64,000 nt of DNA from Symmetrospora coprosmae. Its lineage: Eukaryota > Basidiomycota > Cystobasidiomycetes > Symmetrosporaceae. Under the pieces are notes generated by a model. That model did no database searches, was not told the DNA's origin, and was given only the letters and a program-made list of their open reading frames with translations. The DNA is taken from positions 310,001 through 374,000 of the forward strand of contig VUYT01000003.1 in NCBI GenBank assembly GCA_008802785.1, in the 5' to 3' direction. Both the position numbers and the translations under genes were made by a program. Positions 56,665 through 64,000 of this stretch are shown here, in pieces; position 1 is the stretch's first letter; each line of letters starts with the position of its first letter.

Positions 56665-59317
56665 TGTTGTGGCGTGTGTCTCTTGCTGGACTCTTGATGA
56701 GGGTATGGGATGTGTATGAGAGAGGGTGGACAGATGAATGTGGGAAGGAGGGAAAGAGGCTGACAAGTGAGAAGGAAGAAGAGAGAGGCGCTCCTGCTCC
56801 TGCTCCTGCTTTGAAAGTTTGCCTGAAATGGGGAAAGGGGAGGGGGAGCCACCCAGCTGTGGCCACTGGCACCGGACACGCGGGTGGGCGGGCTGGAACT
56901 CCGGGCACATTATTGTATTTGATGCTCCAGAACCCGCAAAATCGGAAATCGAGCGTGGAGCCCCGCCCGCCACTCATCACTGCACTGCAGTCAGTCGAGC
57001 TCCGAGCACCGTCCTGCGGGTCGCGCGCGCTTCCAGGATGGGCAGAAACGGCCACGCAAGCGGAGCGAGGGAAGATCAGCACAGGTTGTTGCGTTAACAA
57101 GATGATCTAGACTAGCATCCGGTCTAGTGATCTGACAGGTCCTGACTTTCTACGGTAGTACAGTACACAGACGCGTCTGGCGCAGGCCCTCTCTGCCAGC
57201 TTGAAGCTGCCCTTGGCGCGCTACTTGACTGCTTTTGTGCCCTTTTCTCCTGGAAACCTCGCCTCTTTTCGCCCTCTGCGGGGTTAACGCCGGAAAAAAA
57301 AAAAAAGAGTCCGGAGATCCGGACCCCACGTCGCCATCCTGCACGCCTCTTTCGGCGTCCGAGCGCGGGAGCACGGACGCTCCCCCAACGTCTTCGACGG
57401 AGCTCCAGCCTGCCCGATGGACCGCATGCTTGTGTGTCTCCCCTTTCTCAACGGAAAAGCGAGTGTACGACAATGATCTGCATCAGGTCCCCCTTGTCAT
57501 GCGCTTGGAAGCCAGCTGCCCGTTGTCAGATGTGTGACTGGACTGCCGTGTGTCCGCACCGACCCTGCCCTGGCAGTCATGCAGTCAGATCGCAGCATGA
57601 TCTCGGCCTTTCTCCATGCCGGTGTCATGTGACTTGTGCGGCGTTTGCCATCGAGCCAACTTCCCGCTCGGCCCGATCAGGGCGACTCCGGCATGCCGGT
57701 GCGGGCCGGAAAGGGCCGGCGTCTCCGGGGCCTCGTAGGCTCAAAAGGACGCGTCGGGAATGTCGTGCAGGAGGAGCTGGAGGACGCGATGCTGCTGCTC
57801 CATCACCAGAGATTGCCTGCGGTGCTTATGCCTCTTGCTGTATTGCAAGTTGGTCTTCCTCCCTGTCAGTCGGTCTGACGTGCTGGATGTTGCACACCCG
57901 CATGCAGGGGCATGACCGAGGCAGGGGACAAAGACCACGCTCGACTGAGGTGCGGGGTTCCTGGGGCAGCAAAAGCCCACTCAATCTCAAGTGGATGCTT
58001 GTCGGAGAAGATTGTGCGAGATGCCGCTGCGCATGAACGATGAGCCGCATGTGGGGTGTCGTGTTGCAGGTTGGACGACGTGCCGCAGTGTGGGTGGAGG
58101 CGTTGGATAGGATGGGGTCCAAGCGGGCGGCGGTTTTGACAGCCTCCTGGGGTGGCCCGGCGAGGTCAATGCCCTGGTTGATGGCTGAGCGTGATAGAAG
58201 CCTTTCATCAACCTCCTGCCATCTATATGTGTACCGTATCGATATGATGAGGCTGAGTCGAGTTTGTGTTCATGTATGTAGTCGTCGAAGCGTGCCTTGT
58301 TGCTACGCCCCGGACTTGATAGTGAGGAGCCACGGTCCCCAAAGGAGGGGAAGCAGAGAAGAGCCCCGCTCCCGCTCACCAAGCAACTCGACTTCGCTTT
58401 CGCTTTCCACCGGCGAGCGAGATGCGCGTGAGTGTGCGGTGCTGGGGCTCGGCACTACTATAACACGGCTACCGGTGCCTGGCCATGGTGTGGGTCCTTC
58501 CGGGTCATCCCGGATCTGCCCGCCCTCATTTACACGCTTTGTTTGCCGTCGCGGGCGCGAGGTGAAGGAGAATAGGGTGAGACTTGAAGAGCCGGTGCGT
58601 GGGCTCGGTACCGATGCGGACTTGGCGTGGGTGCTCAGCTCCTTCGCCGCATCTCGTGCGTGTAAATGCGAGTCCGCTCCATCTCCTTGTGCTTCAGCCC
58701 ATGTCGTTTGTCGGGCAGCCTCCGGCTGGTTCCGCTGCGGGCTGCTCCTGGGAGGCAGGAACACCGGAGTGTCAGTCTATCGATCTATGGTATTTCTTCT
58801 AAGAGAGAGACGCCTGTCCGTGCACAATCACAGTGATGAAGTCCGAACTCACCTCGCGGCTCTCGCGGCTGGAAAGGAAAGGGAGGAAAGAGCCGACTGC
58901 GGGACACGAGTCGAGAAGGAAAGAAGGGCGTCCGGCACCGCCGAGGTGGAGACGGGCGTATAGATATAGGCACATGACGTTCATGGCCTGCCCGGACACC
59001 GAGCCTGCTTGTCTCGGAGGGATATATAGATGTGATCGACCGCGCAGGCGTTCGGAGGGAACCGGAACATGATGCCTCTCTTCCCGACGTAGGCTGCGCT
59101 ACGCGTCGGCGTGCGCAATCGCGACATTGACTGTATCGAACGCACTCCTGGTGTGCTGCTTGACCTGCTCTCTTGCTGGCAGCTCTGCCGCTTGTGCTGC
59201 TTGTCAAGTAATGCCCGCTTGCAACTCTTGCTCCGAGGCAGGGCGCCCTTCCATCCGCACAGTCGGCGCGCTCGTGACCTTGAAGCCTGCGCGCGTCCGC
59301 GCAAGTATGCTTGCTCC
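56665..59317. promoter_or_regulatory. 2.65-kb intergenic region upstream of the sugar transporter
   Basis: The longest gene-free stretch in the window, between the transporter start (minus) and the MED11 stop (minus). It holds a CT/GA-rich leader near 56750-56850, a 13-A run at 57294-57306 next to CCGGA repeats, and several GC-rich CGGGG or TGGGG sites, including TGCGGGG at 57277-57283, which resemble Mig1/CreA repressor sites. Short ORFs on both strands show no family match. It could also contain an unannotated noncoding RNA. Confidence 0.4.
57294..57306. repeat. (A)13 homopolymer
   Basis: Thirteen A flanked by CCGG and GAGTCCGGAGATCCGG. There is no adjacent coding relic or target-site duplication to suggest a retroposed copy. 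Confidence 0.85.
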
Positions 59318-60381
59318 TCATGACATGGACGCGTTGCTCTCGTCGTCTCCCTGCTTGCCGACGCCCGCTTGGAGCTCTCCTGTCTGCTCGAGCGTGTTAC
59401 TTGCGGGCTCGGGCTCAGGCACAGGCACCGGCAGCATGCTCGTCAACGCCTCGACGATGTCGCGCCAGGTCTCGGTCTCCATGCGCTTTGCGCCTCTCCC
59501 AAGCGGGTCCGATTCTGCCTCGGCGCGTTCACCTTCGCCTGTGCCGTCACGCGCGTGCGGGAGGGCACCCGCAGCCATGCCTGTAGCCGTCGTGCTGCCC
59601 CCTCCTCCTCGCAGCACGGATGACGAGGGCGGGTTCTCCGAGAGCAGCCTTGGGCTTATCCGCAATTTGCGGGCGACGTGTATCGCGTTGCGCAGCGAGA
59701 GCTGGATGTCCTGCATGCACGTTACACAGAAGGGGAAGACACGTGAGCGGGAGTGCCCGGGGAGCATGCATGCAGTGTGATTAGTGGCCGTCCCCGCCAG
59801 TACGCACATCGAGCGTCTTGAAGTACTCGCTTGCGTGCGCTTCGAAGATCTTGCTCCTGTCGGTCAGCGTCGCGTCCGGGCCAGGAGGACCAGTAGCAGC
59901 GTTATCGGTCTCTCCTGTGAGATTCAGCGACGACAGCGCCGCAGCAGCGAGGTCGAGCACGGAGGCAAGCTTCTGCAGGCGTACAGATGTGCGTGCAATC
60001 CACTTGCAGTGCGTCAGCACACCAGCTGCCCTGTCACCGTAGCATTCGCTATCGCCGGCCGTCTTCGCTCACCTTGTCGACGGCGAGCAGTGTCAGAATC
60101 TCTCTTTCGCTCATCGTCAGACCAGACACGCTCGCAGCGGCTCCAGCATCCGAGTCTGATCCATCCTCCTCGTCATCATCATCGTCGTCGTCGTCACTGT
60201 CTCCCTGTTGTGCAGCCTCCTCTTCCTGCTCGCCGTCCATGACACCTGACTGGGCCCGGTGGTCCTCGTCCACCGCGAAGCTCAGGTCATCGAGCTGCTC
60301 GGGCGTTGCAGGGTTGCTCCCTGAGACTGCGCCTGATCCTGAGCCTGAACCGAATGCTGAGCCAGCTGGAGAGTGTGTCAT
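59318..60381 (-). CDS. MED11: Mediator subunit 11 (MED11)
   Basis: Head-module subunit of Mediator, which links activators to RNA polymerase II. The three-exon model has about 300 residues. An acidic N-terminal extension (DDDDDDDDEEDGSD) precedes the conserved helices: SEREILTLLAVDKKLASVLD, LAAAALSSLNLTG, FEAHASEYFKTLDDIQLSLR, then NAIHVARKLRISPRLLSENP. The pattern of a Leu-rich helix followed by an A/S-x-x-F/Y-F-x-T-L-x-x-I-x-x-x-L-R helix is the MED11 signature. Typical MED11 is 110-180 residues, so both ends are extended here. Clean joins are VDK/KLAS and TLD/DIQL. Divergent from the bHLH gene, 367 bp away. The call rests on motif pattern, not on alignment. Confidence 0.7.
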
Positions 60382-60748
60382 TTCTCCTGTTGTGCTTATC
60401 CGACAGCCGTCTTGGAGTCGGGGAGAGAGCTACTGGGCTGGGCCTGGCCCTGGATGGGATGTTGCAGCTGAAATGGTCGCAAGTCGCGCCGGCTCCTCCC
60501 TTGTTCCTCGTCCAATCTGTCGAATTTCGCACATAGCAGTCAGCAGCAGAAGGAGGGAGAGCTTCAGACGCGCACGGAGACCGACGTGCTCACTGTTGCC
60601 CCGAGCTATCTGAGCTCCCGGGCGCCCCTGGAACGGACGGGCAGAGAGGGGGTCGTGACGCAGCAGCAGTCGCAGCCGTAGTCAGCGTGACACCGTCGTT
60701 GCACAGCTAAACAGGATCTTTGATGGATGGCTCCCACCCTCAATCGCA
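60382..60748. promoter_or_regulatory. divergent promoter between MED11 and the bHLH gene
   Basis: 367 bp between two divergent start codons. It contains CAG/GCAGCAGCAG stretches near 60660-60680. No TATA element is clear. Confidence 0.4.
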
Positions 60749-62840
60749 ATGACCCTCCTCAGCCCGTCCGAGCTCCTCGCCTTTGATGGCTTCCTCCAGG
60801 GGTTCACGGGCGCCGGCAGCAGCTCGGTTCCACGGCCATCCGGGGTGCATGGAGGAGGAGCAGGATCCTCGTCACTCAAGCAGCATGCAGGCAGCGTGAG
60901 CGTAAGCGCGAACGGTGCCAATCAGCTCAACAACGGAAATGCGGACCGCGACTCGGCGCTGTTCGGGCCCGGGCAGCACCACCAGGAGGCACCCCTCGGT
61001 GCACACCGGTCGCATTTATCGGAGCGCGAGCAAGCGCCCCACGGCCTCGTGTCCGTGTCCTTTCCAGCAGCGCAGTACCGTCCGCGGCAGAGCTACAGGC
61101 CGCATTCCTCCTCGTCGGCAGCGTCAAATGCATCCTCCAACTTCAGTCCAGTCCCGCCTTTTCGCGCGGCTCACGCGCATCAGGAGCAGGAGAGGCGCAT
61201 GAAGGCTCAAGCAAGCGAACTGGCTGGCTGGATGAACTGGCACGAACAGCTGAGGGCGGGCCTGCCATCACCGCCGAAAGAGGCTCCGCCGCCTTTGCCG
61301 GCGTCCGGCGCATCAAGGAGCAGTAACGGACCTCCGAATGGCAGTACACATGTCAATGGCAATGGCCGTGTCCCTCAGCCGCATCTGAGTCCTCTCGACA
61401 CCAGCTTGGCTCACTCCCTGCCTCTGCCCCTCGATCCGGCCCTCGAGCAACTCACATTCTCGAGAACGGTCTTTCCCCCTCCACAACCTCCAGCCGCCTC
61501 GCCATCAAACGACATTGGATCGTCACGCGCGACTAAGAAGATTGGCGGAAAGGGCAGGGCCAGAGGACTGGACGCCGTCGCGTCTCACGCTGCTCTCGAA
61601 TCAGCAGAACCTCCAGCAAAGAAGCAGAAGACGGCAGTGAAGCCAGGCGCCAAAAGGGCAGGGATGAGGACGAAGGAGCAGGTCGAGCAGAGCTCATTTG
61701 CTCCAGGTACCCCATCACAGCAAATACCCCCCGAGACCGTCGACGATCTTCCGCCTCATATGCAGCCCATGCCGTCCCGTGTATCGCAGCCGACGACCAA
61801 CGGTCACAGTGACGCAGGAGCAGGAGCTGTCGACACCTTCAACCAGCCACAAGCCAGTACGAGTGCCACTCCTGCTCCGGGCGTGAATGGCTTTGACCGC
61901 CAGTTCCCGGCCAACGATGAAAGCGCTGATTTGGCGCCGTCCGCGAAGAAGCGGAGCACCACGAGCAACGGCACGGCTGCTTCTGGCGCGAGCAAGCCTA
62001 CTGTCAACGCAGCAGCAGGGCGCAGACGGTCGTCTGCATCGACTTCAGCCTCTGTCACGAAACGTCCGTCCCCGCCGATTAACCAGGCACCCGCGTCAGG
62101 TACCCAGTCCTCGGGGCAAGCAGGCGCTTTGGGCGGTGCGTCAGCCTCTGCCGTGAGTCGCGACATGGCCAGCGTACCGTCGACCATCCCGCCTATTCCG
62201 CCAGAAGCGCCCGACTTCGCCCACGGCGGCTCCTCCGTGTCCGACGCTCCGCCCGCGCCCAGCCCGGCCGCCTCGCAGCCACCGCTGCCCAAGGTGGTGC
62301 TGACAGAGGAGCAGAAGCGCGCAAACCATATTGCGTCCGAGCAGAAGCGGCGCACTGCGATCCGGAGCGCGTACGACGAGCTGTGCGGGGTCGTACCAAG
62401 CCTGCGCGCCGCGGTGCAGGAGTACGAGGAGCGCCTGACGCGCGTGCACGGTGCGCAGGCCGCGGCGGCGGCTGCTAGCCGGAGAGGCAGCGCGGGCAGA
62501 AGCGATGGGACGCAAGGGACGGGCGGCACTGAGATTGAGACCGTTGCGGGCGTCTTGACGGGCGGGATTGATGTGGGAGGAGAGAAGGTCGATGGGAGGG
62601 CCGGACCGAAGAGCGAGGCCGTCGTGCTGGGCAAGAGTAAGTACAGTCTTGCGCTACCTCGACGCGGCTGCATGGATTCAGGCTGACGCCCGTACAGCGG
62701 TCGAGTACCTCCGGGATCTCCTGGAGGAGCGAGAGGAGCTGCTCGCGCGCTACACAGAACTCGTTGGCCGCACTGCTTACGATGCTGGCAACGACCTGCA
62801 GGCTGTCTGGAATGCGAAATGGAGTAAGAAGCTCACGTAG
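60749..62840 (+). CDS. bHLH transcription factor with an exceptionally long loop
   Basis: A 676-residue protein from two exons, 60749-62636 and 62698-62840. A disordered N terminus with His/Ser/Gln runs and an NLS-like AKKQKTAVKPGAKRAGM segment precedes the basic region and helix 1, EEQKRANHIASEQKRRTAIR followed by SAYDELCGVVPSL. The basic residues H, E and R at the E-box-contacting positions are present (HIASEQKRR). Helix 2 and a leucine-zipper-like extension, VVLGKTVEYLRDLLEEREEL then LARYTELV, lie about 70 residues later, after a Gly/Ala/Ser loop. The splice join inside helix 2 (LGK/TVEYL) is phase 1 and restores the family motif. It resembles fungal Ino2/Ino4- or Max-type factors; the partner and targets are unknown. 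Confidence 0.82.
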
Positions 62841-63229
62841 CATGTAAGAGGAGCACATGCATGCAATTCACGCGCCGCTTCAGTCTTTCAGGCGTGTTCG
62901 ATTCACCCTCTCCTGTAGCTTTAGAGACTGGTAGTCTGAAGTGCCGCCATTGTGCAATACATCGCAATCTGCAAGATATATGAACAGCTGTTGCGCTATC
63001 GGACGTTTGGCTTGACTAGTAGACAGTGAGTATCTGATGATTGATGGCCTTGCGAGAGGGCGAGGGGTCTGCTGCACTACTTCAAGACTGCATACGAGAT
63101 TGAATGATCGGGGTATGCAAGTAATGGTTTACGGAGAAGCGGGGGACATAACAGGCACGGTATGGCGGGGGGCACCCGCATCATATTCATCCTGCAAGAG
63201 AGCCGGAACATGGCGCACATCAGACAAGG
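62841..63229. other. convergent intergenic region, no gene seen
   Basis: 0.39 kb between the bHLH stop and the stop of the last gene. It is AT-richer than its neighbours, as expected for two 3' untranslated regions. No other feature is seen. Confidence 0.45.
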
Positions 63230-64000
63230 TCAACGAGTAACGAAGTCGGTTGAGGACTCACGTCTCTTTGGCGTGCTGCGGCCAGACTGGCTAGAAGGTT
63301 CCCAGGGCGGCAGTCCAGATAGCGGCGGCAGGTCCCCGTACCCACTCCAGGGCTGTGCAGCGGTCGCCCCTCGCGGCATATCGAGAGGCGTCGCTGGACC
63401 CAGTCCGCGTGTCGATGAGTAGCCGCTACCAGAGCGACCGGTGAGATCCTGCATCCCTCCAATGCTGCCGCGCCTGCGCTGCCCGCTCATTCCACTGGTG
63501 CTCGTGCTTGACCGGTTAAGAGGGGGAAGGTTGCCAAAAGGCGAGTCCATCGGACTGCCTGACTCGGGCAGAAGGATGTTGCGCTGCGAGGGAGAGATGC
63601 CAGAGAAAGGCGGCATGCCGAGGAAAGACTGGTCCTCTCCGCTCCAGTTCGCAGAGGACTTGCGAGAGGGGCCCTGCGGCTGGCGCGGACGACCTTTACC
63701 TCCCAGCTCGAAGAACGGCATCGATGGAAGTGGAGGCGGAGTAGCGGTGCTGCGGCTGCTACCACTGCCACTGCCACTGCCTCTCCGACTATCGACGAGG
63801 CCTGGGAGCTGCGGCAGGCCCCACTCTGCGCGCTGGCGATCGGTGATGGGAGGCAACCCCAGAGCGGCGAGGTCTGATTCCAGCTGGGCGAAGGGCAAGG
63901 ATGACCAAGTTGAGCTTGATTTCAATACAGCAAAAGCAGTCCGAGGCTGGTGAGCTTCACTCACGCTGATATTGCCGAATGACCCTGACAGAGAGTTGCG
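63230..64000 (-). CDS. disordered Ser/Pro/Gly-rich protein, 5' end beyond the window
   Basis: The frame stays open from the stop at 63230 to the right edge (257 codons), reading RNSLSGSFGNISVSEAHQPR at the edge. The apparent start at 63964 is a GTG, so it is almost certainly internal. A short helical, possibly conserved patch (WSSLPFAQLESDLAALGLPP) is followed by Pro/Ser/Gly/Arg-rich sequence with several S/T-P sites (GSPMDSP, STPKRRESSTDF) that could be proline-directed kinase sites. I do not recognise the family. The true start and any upstream domains lie outside the window. Confidence 0.6.
   Translation of the reverse strand, partial: RNSLSGSFGNISVSEAHQPRTAFAVLKSSSTWSSLPFAQLESDLAALGLPPITDRQRAEWGLPQLPGLVDSRRGSGSGSGSSRSTATPPPLPSMPFFELGGKGRPRQPQGPSRKSSANWSGEDQSFLGMPPFSGISPSQRNILLPESGSPMDSPFGNLPPLNRSSTSTSGMSGQRRRGSIGGMQDLTGRSGSGYSSTRGLGPATPLDMPRGATAAQPWSGYGDLPPLSGLPPWEPSSQSGRSTPKRRESSTDFVTR

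Noticed and set aside
57294-57306. A-run as a sign of a retroposed element
   Set aside because: There is no adjacent coding relic, no target-site duplication and no polyadenylation signal. A simple homopolymer explains it.
1-64000. Mobile element, retroelement, rRNA, tRNA or biosynthetic gene cluster
   Set aside because: No transposase, reverse transcriptase, terminal repeats, rRNA-like sequence or clustered tailoring enzymes were found. The genes belong to unrelated pathways.

Overview
This window looks like nuclear DNA of a filamentous or dimorphic basidiomycete fungus. The sequence is GC-rich. Most genes carry several short GT-AG introns (about 40 to 230 nt), and many proteins have long Ser/Ala/Pro/Gln-rich disordered tracts. 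The protein set is fungal: a velvet-domain regulator, a carboxypeptidase Y-like protease, a fungal alpha/beta hydrolase of the yeast YML020W type, MED11, NOP10 and TBCA. The style of the genes suggests Ustilaginomycotina, but that placement is inference. I see no recognisable transposon, retroelement, rRNA, tRNA, CRISPR array or prokaryotic island.

Layout, left to right. 1-10 kb: the 5' part of a carboxypeptidase Y-like gene (-), an Alr4036-type FMN-binding protein (+), a 1,557-residue disordered protein (+) and a ribokinase (+). 10-20 kb: an extremely intron-dense BolA/Fra2 gene (-) divergent from a full-length tuberin (TSC2) gene (+), then a velvet-domain gene (-). 20-22.5 kb: a poorly resolved stretch with one doubtful low-complexity gene. 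22.5-30.5 kb: an amidase (+), phosphopantothenate-cysteine ligase (+), a mitochondrial citrate-lyase-beta-like enzyme (-), an unrecognised protein (-) and MsrA (+). 31-36 kb: a Gln-rich protein (+) and a two-finger C2H2 factor (-). 36-38 kb: no confident gene. 38-48 kb: a class 3 lipase-fold protein that lacks its catalytic residues (+), a YML020W-like alpha/beta hydrolase (+) and a large alpha-crystallin-domain protein (+). 48.5-56.7 kb: NOP10 (+), TBCA (-), a Ubp9/13-type deubiquitinase (-) and an MFS sugar transporter (-). 56.7-59.3 kb: a long intergenic region. 59.3-64 kb: MED11 (-), a bHLH factor with a very long loop (+) and a 5'-truncated disordered gene (-).

The genes are mostly unrelated housekeeping and regulatory loci, not a cluster or operon. 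Several pairs share short divergent promoters (carboxypeptidase/FMN protein, BolA/TSC2, 28.6-kb gene/MsrA, MED11/bHLH), and one convergent pair (PPCS/CLYBL) has stop codons only 18 bp apart. No previously undescribed multi-gene system is evident. The most unusual loci are the catalytically dead, apparently GPI-anchored lipase-fold protein, the BolA gene with 14-, 16- and 19-nt exons, the bHLH and alpha-crystallin domains with long internal insertions, and an in-frame translatable intron in the sugar transporter.

Exon boundaries were placed by eye from GT/AG sites and reading-frame continuity, so they are models and not transcript evidence.
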